From CAIZGX01 sp044354975 (GTDB taxonomy: Bacteria > Bacteroidota > Bacteroidia > Flavobacteriales_D > Sanyastnellaceae), in the NCBI GenBank assembly GCA_044354975.1, contig JBIKZA010000013.1:1-45648 (forward strand): a stretch of 45,648 nucleotides of DNA. Direction: 5' to 3'. How positions within the stretch are numbered: the stretch's first letter is position 1; each line of letters starts with the position of its first letter. The position numbers and the translations under genes are program-made. Under the pieces are notes generated by a model, which was given only the letters and a program-made list of their open reading frames with translations, was not told where the DNA came from and made no database searches. Shown here piece after piece: positions 25,711 to 33,215 of the stretch.

Positions 25711-26385
25711 ATGAGAAGGCTGCCTTTCGCGGGACTGTTTGTTCTTATCCTATTATTGCCCATAGCATCATCTGCGCAGATTAAGCGGATGGACGGGTTA
25801 TTGTCAGCTGGGGTGAGTTATAATTTATTCAATTTTAGCGCAGATATTAGTGAATTGGCTGATTCTAGCGCGACGGTGAGCAAGTCGTTTTATCCGTCGT
25901 TAAGTTTTGCTGGTGATTTTTCATTAACGAAAGGTTCGCGTAAAAAGTGGCGTGTGATTTTCGGATTTAGTTATACCAATCAGGCCTTGAGTGTAAATGC
26001 AACGGATTACAGGTATGTTGATCAGATGGGGGACATGGCGGTAGATCCTTATGTGAGTTGGTCAATCAATAAAAGTACTGCCGGCGCTCGATTGTTGTTT
26101 TCGTATAACATTCAGCACATGAAGAAGCGTAAAATTTTCGGATTCAAGAAGACGAGCTGTTTGTTATACACTGGAATAAGTACGAATCTCAATTGGTATG
26201 GCATACGTGAGAACACGGCTAATGTGAATTTCGATAAAAAGTCTTTTGGCACGCGACTCACAGAGTATCAATTGGTGGCGCTGGGATTTACAGGATTTCC
26301 TTATCGCAAGAAGGTTGGGGTGAATTGTGAGTTGGCTTGGGGCGGGCCTTATTTCATAAAGGCAGGAGTTGTTATCGGACTGTGA
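25711..26385 (+). CDS. predicted outer-membrane beta-barrel protein, family unknown
   Basis: The 224 residues begin with a signal peptide (MRRLPFAGLFVLILLLPIASSAQ). The rest alternates polar and hydrophobic residues in strands (LLSAGVSYNLFNFSAD, SLSFAGDFSLTKG, WRVIFGFSYTNQ, AGARLLFSYNIQ) and ends in FIKAGVVIGL. This pattern is that of small outer-membrane barrels common in Bacteroidota. I cannot assign a family or substrate. It stands alone between divergent rlpA and tRNA-Glu. Confidence 0.75.
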   Translation: MRRLPFAGLFVLILLLPIASSAQIKRMDGLLSAGVSYNLFNFSADISELADSSATVSKSFYPSLSFAGDFSLTKGSRKKWRVIFGFSYTNQALSVNATDYRYVDQMGDMAVDPYVSWSINKSTAGARLLFSYNIQHMKKRKIFGFKKTSCLLYTGISTNLNWYGIRENTANVNFDKKSFGTRLTEYQLVALGFTGFPYRKKVGVNCELAWGGPYFIKAGVVIGL

Positions 26386-26403
26386 TTTTTTTTGTTTGAA
26401 TAC

Positions 26404-26433
26404 TTGTGGGAAAGCAAAAACGTGGTATATTTG
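26404..26433 (+). promoter_or_regulatory. Bacteroidota -33/-7 promoter of tRNA-Glu
   Basis: TTG (26404-26406), 19 bases, TATATTTG (26426-26433). This is the same sequence and spacing as before rpmG. The motif ends 18 bases before the mature tRNA 5' end. Confidence 0.85.
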
Positions 26434-26451
26434 CACCCACAAAACCCAAAC

Positions 26452-26523
26452 GGCCCGTTCGTCTAGGGGTTAGGACAGCAGATTTTCATTCTGTAAACAG
26501 GGGTTCGATTCCCCTACGGGCTA
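26452..26523 (+). tRNA. tRNA-Glu (anticodon TTC)
   Basis: A full cloverleaf can be drawn. The acceptor is GGCCCGT/ACGGGCT with a G-U first pair, the D stem GTCT/GGAC, and the anticodon stem GCAGA/TCTGT around TTTTCAT with anticodon TTC at 26485-26487. The variable AAAC and T arm AGGGG-TTCGATT-CCCCT follow. The discriminator is A26523 and CCA is not encoded. It decodes GAA/GAG. It has its own promoter and terminator and no second tRNA beside it. Confidence 0.95.
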
Positions 26524-26528
26524 CAAAG

Positions 26529-26563
26529 AAAACCCTCAACGAAAGTTGAGGGTTTTTCTTTTT
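26529..26563 (+). terminator. intrinsic terminator of the tRNA-Glu transcript
   Basis: AACCCTCAAC, GAAA loop, GTTGAGGGTT, then TTTCTTTTT: a perfect 10-bp stem directly behind the tRNA. Confidence 0.93.
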
Positions 26564-26593
26564 AAAAGTATCTTCTTAGTATAAATCAATTAT

Positions 26594-26755
26594 GTCCTCC
26601 GGACGAATGCCGATGGCGAATGCTTCGCGAATGTCTTTGACGATTTTAATTACGCAGTAGGCATTATGAAATAGGAATAACAAAGTTCCAATTACAAAGT
26701 AGGAATAAAATCTCCGATTTTCCAATTACGAAGTTCTTAGCTGCCGGAATAGGTT
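26594..26755. repeat. mini-hairpin array D between tRNA-Glu and the 26766-27488 gene
   Basis: The first half uses the linker GAAT (GATT at the end): GTCC-tcc-GGAC (26594-26604), GCC-gat-GGC (26609-26617), GC-ttc-GC, and GTC-ttt-GAC (26633-26641). The second half alternates linkers AGGAAT and CCAATT around AAC-aaa-GTT, AC-aaa-GT, AAAATC-tcc-GATTTT and ACG-aa-GT. All the perfect stems have 3-base loops. Between the halves (about 26646-26671) the pattern is decayed. The array fills the convergent gap behind the tRNA terminator and ends about 10 bases before the stop codon of the minus-strand gene. Confidence 0.75.
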
Positions 26756-26765
26756 CAGAAAAAAA

Positions 26766-27488
26766 TTAAATCATCACTAAACCAAGAATAATGTTCAGAA
26801 GCATTAGTGCTGGGTAAATACCTGCGAGGATAAGACCTGTGATAGCGCGACTGCGATATTTGTAGTAGTTCGGATCCTTGGCGTGTAGTTTTAGGAAGCG
26901 AACGGCAAAGGTGATTGCGAGAATTTCCATGGCTAAAAACAAAGATATTCCAATTAGAAGGCCAATACCAACAATGGCATAAATGCTTGCGCTCGAACCC
27001 ATAGCGCCAAAGAAAAATCCAAGAAGAAAGAAGAGCAACAAACCCCACACAGGAGCGGAAATAGCGCCAATTCCTAAACCCAGTGCCCAATTCGCTAATT
27101 TAATGTCTTGCAATTCATCTGGACGTGCAGGTGGCGTGTAAGTATTGCTGAAGTATTCTTCTTGTGTTTTAGGCTGGTCGGGTATAACAGTGTCTTTCTT
27201 AGCTTGAAGAACATTGTGCTTCTTGGGTTGGATAACGATGTTCTCAGAATTGCTCGCCGAAACTGATTCGACCGAATGAACGTTCGGTGTGATTTCTTGG
27301 TGAAAAATTGGATCGTTGATTACTTGCGATTGGTCTATTTGAGTTGATTTAATCTCAGAAGCGGCCGCATGCTTGTGCTTCCATGAAACATGATAACCCT
27401 CTTGATGTACGCGCTTTTCAACCGTGCAAGAACTAAAAGAAGAAGCAATAATAATAAGACTGGCAATTCCGAACAGTATTTTTTTCAT
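26766..27488 (-). CDS. lipoprotein with C-terminal multi-pass membrane segment, unknown function
   Basis: From ATG 27488 the product has 240 residues. It begins MKKILFGIASLIIIASSFSSC, a lipobox (FSSC) with C21, then TVEKRVHQEGYHVSWKHK, a pattern I associate with Bacteroidota lipoproteins ('CxVxKRxxxxGYxVxW'). A polar linker runs to about 130. The last 100 residues hold about three hydrophobic helices (LGLGIGAISAPVWGLLLFFL, IYAIVGIGLLIGISLFLAME and ITGLILAGIYPALMLLNIIL). A lipid anchor plus helices is unusual. The longer frame to TTG 27518 overlaps its own -7 element and is unlikely to be used. Function is unknown. Confidence 0.75.
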   Translation of the reverse strand: MKKILFGIASLIIIASSFSSCTVEKRVHQEGYHVSWKHKHAAASEIKSTQIDQSQVINDPIFHQEITPNVHSVESVSASNSENIVIQPKKHNVLQAKKDTVIPDQPKTQEEYFSNTYTPPARPDELQDIKLANWALGLGIGAISAPVWGLLLFFLLGFFFGAMGSSASIYAIVGIGLLIGISLFLAMEILAITFAVRFLKLHAKDPNYYKYRSRAITGLILAGIYPALMLLNIILGLVMI

Positions 27489-27515
27489 GTGCTTAATGGT
27501 TCTGTAAACAATGAT

Positions 27516-27523
27516 CAAAAGTA
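27516..27523 (-). promoter_or_regulatory. -7 element (TACTTTTG) of the 26766-27488 gene
   Basis: On the minus strand TACTTTTG fits TAnnTTTG and lies 27 bases before ATG 27488. No -33 TTG was found at the expected distance. It argues against the longer TTG-started frame. Confidence 0.45.
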
Positions 27524-27585
27524 GTGATATACTAGCTGTTGCGTTCAGATTTAATTGGAGAATGAGTTTTGTTGTTTTTGTTCAT

Positions 27586-28254
27586 TCACAAAGTGCGAAA
27601 CTGAAACCCCATTCTTTTTCCAGTAGCTAAACTTCCACTGTGATTAATGTCCTGCATCTCCTCTACCGTTATTTGGTGAAGGTTTTCATAAGGTGGAATT
27701 AGTAGGTCGAAGTTCAAAGCGTATAGAACCACCTGATCAACGAACTTAGATTGATTGTTCGCATCGAAGTTTGAAGCAACAATGTCATTAAACATGATTC
27801 CCAATTGTTTTTTTCCCTGAACTACGAAATGATTTTCTTTGTTAATGAAAACGCGTGCAAGCAAATATCCAACATCAGAAGTTCTGTCGTAACGGAAAGA
27901 ATCTGAAAGGAAGTTGTACACGTTTATAGTTCCGACAAAGCTGTTTTCAGGATGCTCCTTTAAATAACCTGTTTGCCAAAAACTACTTTCTTTTTCGAAT
28001 TGAAAAACATTGGTGTGCATTTGAAAAATAAGCAAATCACCTGCAACGCGCACTTCGCATTGAAACGCTCCTCTGTCGCGGTATTCAAACGAAACGCGTT
28101 CATCCGTTTTTCCGAATTGATTCGTTAATTCTTGAATGGTAGTTTTTAAAACTTCCTTCAGCGAATTGAACTGCGCAATGGTGTTGTGAAAAACGTCTTG
28201 CTTTAGAACGCTTTTGTTTTTGAGTAATGAAAGTATTTGTTCCTTCGTTTCCAT
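27586..28254 (-). CDS. conserved-looking protein of unknown function behind proS
   Basis: From ATG 28254 (METKEQILSLLKNKSVLKQDVF) the product has 222 residues. The longer frame upstream lies inside proS and is not credible. There is no signal peptide and no membrane helix. Mixed alpha/beta wording is visible: FHNTIAQFNSLKEVLKTT, an ExRDRGxFQCEVRVAGDLLIFQMHTNVF core and a late LLARVFINKENHFVVQGKKQLG. I do not recognise a family. It starts one base after the proS stop, so the two genes form a tight unit and it is probably cytoplasmic. Confidence 0.72.
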   Translation of the reverse strand: METKEQILSLLKNKSVLKQDVFHNTIAQFNSLKEVLKTTIQELTNQFGKTDERVSFEYRDRGAFQCEVRVAGDLLIFQMHTNVFQFEKESSFWQTGYLKEHPENSFVGTINVYNFLSDSFRYDRTSDVGYLLARVFINKENHFVVQGKKQLGIMFNDIVASNFDANNQSKFVDQVVLYALNFDLLIPPYENLHQITVEEMQDINHSGSLATGKRMGFQFRTL

Positions 28255-28255
28255 A

Positions 28256-29725
28256 TTAATAAGCTCTTGCGAATAATACTCTGCGCTCACTTGGTTTTCC
28301 TGTAACCATGCAAACTCCAGGTTCTGTTGGTCCGTCGAACGGTATGCAACGAATGGTGGCTTTTGTTTCTGTTTTAATACGCTCCTCTGTCTCTGCCGTT
28401 CCGTCCCAATGCGCTGAGAAGAATCCTGTATTTTCGTCGAGAAGTTTTTTAAACGTTTCGTAATCGTCAACCTCTGTCATGTGTCCATTTCTAAACTCCA
28501 ACGCCTGGTTGAACATGTTCGTTTGAATGTCTTCCAACAATTGCTCAATGGTGCTTTCAACACCTTCGAAGGCAACAGTAGATTTTTCGGAAGTATCGCG
28601 ACGCACAATTTCTACGGTTCCGTTTTCCAAATCTTTCGGTCCCATAGCTAAACGAACTGGAACACCTTTCAATTCATATTCAGCGAATTTCCATCCGCTG
28701 CGCTTGCTATCGTCGTCGTCGAATTTCGCAACAATACCTTTTGCTTTCAGCGCTTTTACCAACGGAAGAACTTTTTCACGAATAACTTCCAACTGCTCAA
28801 GACCTTTGTATATCGGAACAATAACAGCATGAATAGGTGCCAACTTTGGCGGAACACGAAGTCCCTTATCGTCGCTGTGCGTCATGATTAGCGCACCCAT
28901 TAGTCGCGTGCTAACTCCCCATGATGTTGCCCAAACATATTCAGTATTTCCCTCTTTTGTAGCAAATTTCACATCGAATGCTTTTGCGAAGTTCTGTCCT
29001 AAGAAGTGCGAAGTACCGGCTTGAAGCGCTTTTCCATCTTGCATCAAAGCTTCAATACACAAGGTGTCTACTGCGCCTGCAAAGCGTTCGCTCTCGGATT
29101 TTCTTCCTTTCACAACTGGCATGGCCATGAAGTTTTCTGCGAACTCTGCGTATACATCGAGCATGCGCTCTGTTTCTTCAATGGCTTCTTGCGCGGTAGA
29201 GTGGGCGGTGTGTCCTTCCTGCCACAAAAATTCAGCGGTACGCAAGAAAAGTCTTGTGCGCATTTCCCAACGAACAACATTCGCCCATTGGTTAATCAGT
29301 AGAGGTAGGTCGCGGTAACTCTGAATCCAACCTTTGTAGGTGTTCCAAATGATGGTTTCGCTAGTTGGACGAATGATTAATTCTTCTTCGAGTTTGGCAT
29401 CTGGATCTACAACAACGCCGCCATTTTCTGACTTAAGTCTGTAGTGGGTAACAACGGCACACTCTTTGGCAAAACCTTCAACATGCGCAGCTTCTTTACT
29501 CAAATAGCTTTTCGGTATCAACAAAGGGAAATAGGCATTCTGATGTCCCGTTTCTTTGAATCGAATGTCCAATTGATCGCGCATCTTTTCCCAAATAGCA
29601 TAGCCATAAGGTTTAATGATCATGCATCCTTTCACCTCGCTGTGTTGCGCCAAATCGGCTTGCATCACAAGTTCATTGTACCATTTGGAGTAGTCTTCTT
29701 TTCTTGTAGGAATTTTCTCGGCCAT
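28256..29725 (-). CDS. proS: prolyl-tRNA synthetase (archaeal/eukaryotic-like type)
   Basis: The enzyme charges tRNA-Pro with proline. The 489 residues match the short ProS class without the bacterial editing insertion. Visible parts are the N-terminal class II core with KPYGYAIWEKMRDQLD and FPLLIPKSYL, then RPTSETIIWNTYKGWIQSYRDLPLLINQW in pieces (motif 2 region), an anticodon-binding domain from about 290, and a C-terminal zinc-like domain ending in the tyrosine (RRVLFARAY). A terminal tyrosine is typical of this class. The gene diverges from the lipoprotein gene at 29794. Confidence 0.96.
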   Translation of the reverse strand: MAEKIPTRKEDYSKWYNELVMQADLAQHSEVKGCMIIKPYGYAIWEKMRDQLDIRFKETGHQNAYFPLLIPKSYLSKEAAHVEGFAKECAVVTHYRLKSENGGVVVDPDAKLEEELIIRPTSETIIWNTYKGWIQSYRDLPLLINQWANVVRWEMRTRLFLRTAEFLWQEGHTAHSTAQEAIEETERMLDVYAEFAENFMAMPVVKGRKSESERFAGAVDTLCIEALMQDGKALQAGTSHFLGQNFAKAFDVKFATKEGNTEYVWATSWGVSTRLMGALIMTHSDDKGLRVPPKLAPIHAVIVPIYKGLEQLEVIREKVLPLVKALKAKGIVAKFDDDDSKRSGWKFAEYELKGVPVRLAMGPKDLENGTVEIVRRDTSEKSTVAFEGVESTIEQLLEDIQTNMFNQALEFRNGHMTEVDDYETFKKLLDENTGFFSAHWDGTAETEERIKTETKATIRCIPFDGPTEPGVCMVTGKPSERRVLFARAY

Positions 29726-29747
29726 TTTTTTTCTTTTTTCGAAGAAG

Positions 29748-29755
29748 CAAATGTA
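29748..29755 (-). promoter_or_regulatory. -7 element (TACATTTG) of proS
   Basis: TACATTTG on the minus strand fits TAnnTTTG, 22 bases before the proS ATG. The nearest upstream TTG is 23 bases away (29779-29781), longer than the 19 seen elsewhere. Confidence 0.5.
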
Positions 29756-29793
29756 AAACCTTATTACCTTTAAACTATCAAATCCATACGATT

Positions 29794-30906
29794 ATGAAAG
29801 CGTTGCAACGAATTTTTTTCTTCTTCACGACAGTTCTTGCATTGAGTTCTTGTGCAAGTTTTGAAAATTTGACGGATGATCGCACCCGTGCGGAAGATGA
29901 TGAAATGTATTGGAACGGAAAGGAGTTGTTTTACGACAACGCCTTGGTGGCTAGCGCTGCAGCAGGGGGAGATGATTACTACGATCCGAATTCAGCTAAT
30001 CGTGCAAATTCCGTAAACGGAGGAACAAATCCAAGAGCGACTTTTAATCCGGTTAGCGGTTGGCAGTTGAGTTACGGTTTGAATGCTTTTTCGAATTACT
30101 ACAATGGCGGTGGTTATGGAATGGGCTTCGGTTCAAGCAGCCCATATAACAACTACGGTGGTTATGGAAATTATGGAAACAGCGGATTTGGTTACAATCC
30201 TTATGGGTACAATTCATACGGTTATAATCCGTACAGTTCATATAATCCCTATGGTGGTGGATATGGTTACAACCCTTATGGTTACGGAATGGGTGGTCTA
30301 GGATGGGGTGGAAATGGCTATGGGAACGGATGGTACGGAAATAACAACAATGGAAATGGATGGGGTGGAGGTTCAACAGGAAACGGAGAAACTACGAATG
30401 TCACTCATCATCACCGCAGACCGACTAGTGTAGGAACTGGAAATTCTTCAACCTACCACCGCGGTGTCTTACAAAAAAGCTTGGTTCAACCAATTGCGGA
30501 AACTTCACGTACGCCGCAGCCGGTGAATACGGTTCGATCAAACGGAAATTATTCGGCCCCTGCAAATTCTCGTTCTGCAGGTACTCCGGAATATACTTCA
30601 CCAGGAAGCTCACCTTCTCCGTCAACGCCGGCTCCAGCGCGCACCGCACCGAGTTACAATTCGCCAACCTACGCAACACCGTCGCGCTCAACGCCAAGCA
30701 CAACAAGTCCTTCGCACACTAGCCCGTCTCGTCCAACGCCGAGTTATAGTTCTCCTTCTCGTTCAACGCCATCACACAGCACCCCTTCAAAAACAACTAC
30801 CCCTTCAAAAACAACTACCCCTTCAAGAACAACAACTCCTTCAAGAACAAGTACGCCATCTCACAGTTCTCCGTCGCGTTCAACTTCACCGAGTAAGAGA
30901 CCTTGA
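29794..30906 (+). CDS. low-complexity lipoprotein, Gly/Tyr/Asn-rich then Ser/Thr/Pro-rich
   Basis: The 370 residues start with a lipoprotein signal (LALSSC, C20). A short acidic part with DEMYWNGKELFYDN follows, then a Gly-Tyr-Asn-rich stretch (about 95-200, repeated YNPYGYN and GGYG forms), and a long Ser/Thr/Pro tail (about 260-370) of TPSRSTPS- and TTPSKTTTPSR-like repeats. No enzyme motif is visible. The composition suggests a flexible surface or periplasmic linker, possibly glycosylated in the Ser/Thr part. The stop TGA shares its last base with the ATG of the next gene, so the two are probably coupled. Confidence 0.82.
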   Translation: MKALQRIFFFFTTVLALSSCASFENLTDDRTRAEDDEMYWNGKELFYDNALVASAAAGGDDYYDPNSANRANSVNGGTNPRATFNPVSGWQLSYGLNAFSNYYNGGGYGMGFGSSSPYNNYGGYGNYGNSGFGYNPYGYNSYGYNPYSSYNPYGGGYGYNPYGYGMGGLGWGGNGYGNGWYGNNNNGNGWGGGSTGNGETTNVTHHHRRPTSVGTGNSSTYHRGVLQKSLVQPIAETSRTPQPVNTVRSNGNYSAPANSRSAGTPEYTSPGSSPSPSTPAPARTAPSYNSPTYATPSRSTPSTTSPSHTSPSRPTPSYSSPSRSTPSHSTPSKTTTPSKTTTPSRTTTPSRTSTPSHSSPSRSTSPSKRP

Positions 30907-30977
30907 TGTTGGGCAAGATGCATAGCAAGATGTTGCACAAGGTGCTTCGCAAGGTGTTTTACAAGGTGCTTCGCAAG
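30905..30977 (+). repeat. 12-bp mini-hairpin array E, translated as a [MV]xxK signal-peptide extension
   Basis: Six exact 12-base units of form GRTGnnnnnCAA run from the stop codon of the preceding gene: GATGTTGGGCAA, GATGCATAGCAA, GATGTTGCACAA, GGTGCTTCGCAA, GGTGTTTTACAA, GGTGCTTCGCAA. Each holds a small TTG..CAA or CTT..AAG inverted repeat, perfect in four of six. In the porin frame each unit gives four residues (MLGK MHSK MLHK VLRK VFYK VLRK). The unit GGTGCTTCGCAA is shared with array C. Confidence 0.85.
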
Positions 30978-32444
30978 GAAATTTCGATTGCAACTTTATT
31001 TGTGTTTATTCTTAGTCTGAATTGCGTTTTTGCGCAGAATGAAGACGATGCGCTTCGCTTTTCGAATACGTTTGGTGCATATTCCAATCGTGCTATTGGA
31101 ATGGGTGGTGCCTACACAGCATTGGGTGCCGACATTACCAACTTCTTTCAAAATCCTGCCGGTATTGCTGCTTACAAAAAGCAGAACATGGAATTTGGAT
31201 TGAGTTTGCTTTCGCGTTCAACGCAAGTCGATTTTAGCAATCGCGTTTCTTCAACCAGTTCAACGGGCTTGGGAATAAATACGTTCGGATTTACTTCAAC
31301 ATTCGGAACAGCGGGATCTGGATGGGGTCCTTGGATTTATGGATTGGCATACGGACGAACACAATCATTCAAAAGAAAATACGATTTAGAATCGAGCGAC
31401 AATCAGTCTTCCCTGCTCGATGTGTATACGAACCAATTGAATGATTACAATCCTGCAAATGCAGATGTGACTGCGTCTTTTCCTTTCGGAGCAGGACTCG
31501 CTTGGCAAACTTATTTAATTAATCCAGGAACCACTGACCCATACGTGCATGTTGGAATTGACAACAATACCTTCACTCGCCGTCAGCATGTGGAAGAGAC
31601 AGGGTATGTTCGCGAGACATGTTTAAGCGTTGCGAGGGCATTCGAAGAAAAGTTATTTCTTGGAGCATCATTCGCATTTCGAAAAGTGGTTTATGACAAA
31701 CAATCGACGTATTCAGAATCTTTTTCTTCCAACGGCACTGCTGTGAATTATTCTTTAATCGAAGACAACAGCACTTCCGATGTTGTTACCAAAGGTCCTT
31801 CTGTTCAAGCAAAATTAGGGATTCAATATGTCCCTAGTCCATATGTTCGATTGGGAGCGTTTTGGCATTCCTCGTGCAAGCAATCGATTAGCGATAATTA
31901 TATAGCGAAAATGGAGACTACGATTGGAGCAACCCCATACAATTATTCTTCTGACAAAAATGTTTTTGATTATGGTTTTCAAACACCTTCGGTAGTTGGT
32001 GCCGGAGCCGCATTGATCTTGGGGAATTTTGGAATTTTATCGGGAGATTATGAATCTTCTGATTTTTCGAAAATGACGATGTACGGAATTACAGGTGGGA
32101 CCTCGGAATTCGCTTTAGAAAATCAAGCAATTCAGGAGAATTTCAAGCGTGTGCACAAAGGGAGATTAGGAACCGAGTTTCGTTTGGGAGATGTTTATCG
32201 CCTAAGAGCGGGGGTTGGATATAGAACTTCGGTTTACACCGAACTCGCTCAAAAACCTGCAGAGCCTCTGTTCAATTGGAATGTCGGTGGTGGATATAAA
32301 AAAGACGATTTCTATTGCGACGGTGCTTTGATGATTACGAAAAATAAGGATGGGTATTTCCTTTATGACCCTTCATTGATTTCAATGGCGAGCATCGATA
32401 ACTTGCTTGTTCAAGTTAGTTTTTCGTTTGGTGTGAGATTCTAA
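30906..32444 (+). CDS. FadL/OMPP1-like outer-membrane transporter
   Basis: The family transports hydrophobic compounds such as fatty acids across the outer membrane. From ATG 30906 there are 512 residues. The first 24 are the array-encoded basic [MV]xxK repeats, followed by the hydrophobic signal core ISIATLFVFILSLNCVFAQ. The mature N-terminus NEDDALRFSN...SNRAIGMGGAYTALGADITNFFQNPAGIAA has the hallmark of OMPP1/TodX-like proteins (GMGGAxxA..D....xNPAG). The barrel ends QVSFSFGVRF with a terminal phenylalanine. Several start codons (ATG 30906, 30918, 30930; GTG 30942) are possible. It is coupled to the low-complexity lipoprotein and overlaps rlmB tail to tail by four bases. Confidence 0.85.
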   Translation: MLGKMHSKMLHKVLRKVFYKVLRKEISIATLFVFILSLNCVFAQNEDDALRFSNTFGAYSNRAIGMGGAYTALGADITNFFQNPAGIAAYKKQNMEFGLSLLSRSTQVDFSNRVSSTSSTGLGINTFGFTSTFGTAGSGWGPWIYGLAYGRTQSFKRKYDLESSDNQSSLLDVYTNQLNDYNPANADVTASFPFGAGLAWQTYLINPGTTDPYVHVGIDNNTFTRRQHVEETGYVRETCLSVARAFEEKLFLGASFAFRKVVYDKQSTYSESFSSNGTAVNYSLIEDNSTSDVVTKGPSVQAKLGIQYVPSPYVRLGAFWHSSCKQSISDNYIAKMETTIGATPYNYSSDKNVFDYGFQTPSVVGAGAALILGNFGILSGDYESSDFSKMTMYGITGGTSEFALENQAIQENFKRVHKGRLGTEFRLGDVYRLRAGVGYRTSVYTELAQKPAEPLFNWNVGGGYKKDDFYCDGALMITKNKDGYFLYDPSLISMASIDNLLVQVSFSFGVRF

Positions 32445-33199
32445 GCTGTTAATGAAGCAAGAGCAATTCCTGCTGCCACTGAAACGTTCAAAGAACTTGT
32501 TTGTCCTTTCATAGGAATAGTCACCAATTGGTGCGCACGTTTCAAGAGCTGCGGATTAATTCCATCTTCTTCAGACCCCATGATGATGCACAATCCCAAA
32601 TTTTGATCACGTGTTTTTTGGAATTCTTGAAGGCTCACTGTCGCTTTTTCAGAAAGAACAACTGAACCTATTCCAGAGGCGTGTAAATAGTCTAATGCGT
32701 CGAGAAGGTTTTTTACTTTACAAATGTTCAAGTGCATGAGTGCCCCGGCCGAAGCTTTTAGAGCATCTTCATTTATTTGAGCGGCTCCGACTTCCGGAAC
32801 AATTATACCTTTTACGCCGAAGCATTCAGCCGAGCGACAAATAGCTCCGAAATTCCGAACGTCAGTAACTCTATCAAGAATAAGAAACAAGGGTGGTTCG
32901 CCACTTTCAATTGCATTTATAACCACATTCTCATAATCTGCAAAGGCAATAGGAGCCATGAAGGCAAGAACGCCTTGGTGATTCGAGCGGGTTATTTTAT
33001 TGAGTTTTATTTCGGGAACAAGAACGAAGGGGATTTTTTCTTTTTTCAATCGGTCTTTCAACTGACGCAATTTATCGCTGCGCAATTCTTTGTTGAAAAG
33101 AACTTTATCAATGTTTTTCCCGGCATCAAGGGCCTCTTCCAACGGATGAATGCCAATGATTAAATTCGATTTCGATGATGTTGATGTAGTAGGTCTCAC
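32441..33199 (-). CDS. rlmB: TrmH-family 23S rRNA 2'-O-methyltransferase (RlmB-like)
   Basis: SPOUT-class enzymes of this type methylate the ribose of G2251 in 23S rRNA. From GTG 33199 (VRPTTSTSSKSNLIIGIHPLEEAL) there are 252 residues, the usual length. They contain a substrate-binding N domain (about 15-90), then the knotted domain with LILDRVTDVRNFGAICRSAE, IIMGSEEDGIN and IPMKGQTSSLNVSVAAGIAL. A longer frame to 33409 lies inside the GWxTD gene and lacks family likeness. A TACTTTTG element ends exactly 4 bases before the GTG, so the mRNA is predicted leaderless. The exact rRNA target is inferred from family likeness. Confidence 0.92.
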   Translation of the reverse strand: MRPTTSTSSKSNLIIGIHPLEEALDAGKNIDKVLFNKELRSDKLRQLKDRLKKEKIPFVLVPEIKLNKITRSNHQGVLAFMAPIAFADYENVVINAIESGEPPLFLILDRVTDVRNFGAICRSAECFGVKGIIVPEVGAAQINEDALKASAGALMHLNICKVKNLLDALDYLHASGIGSVVLSEKATVSLQEFQKTRDQNLGLCIIMGSEEDGINPQLLKRAHQLVTIPMKGQTSSLNVSVAAGIALASLTA

Positions 33200-33203
33200 G
33201 TTG

Positions 33204-33211
33204 CAAAAGTA
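33204..33211 (-). promoter_or_regulatory. -7 element (TACTTTTG) four bases before the rlmB start
   Basis: TACTTTTG on the minus strand, then CAAC, then the GTG start. With transcription starting about 4 bases after the motif, the first base of the message would be the start codon. There is no clear -33 TTG. Confidence 0.5.
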
Positions 33212-33215
33212 AGTC

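Noticed and set aside
26641..26760. AATTAC/GGAAT-rich stretch as an IS or transposon end
   Set aside because: No transposase frame, no paired terminal repeats and no target duplication. The hairpin-array reading explains most of it.
28255..28470. Longer form of the 222-residue protein behind proS
   Set aside because: The extra part is the out-of-frame shadow of the proS 3' end.
30053..30376. His/Asn-rich minus-strand frame opposite the low-complexity lipoprotein
   Set aside because: It is a compositional shadow of Gly/Tyr/Asn codons with no start context or family likeness.
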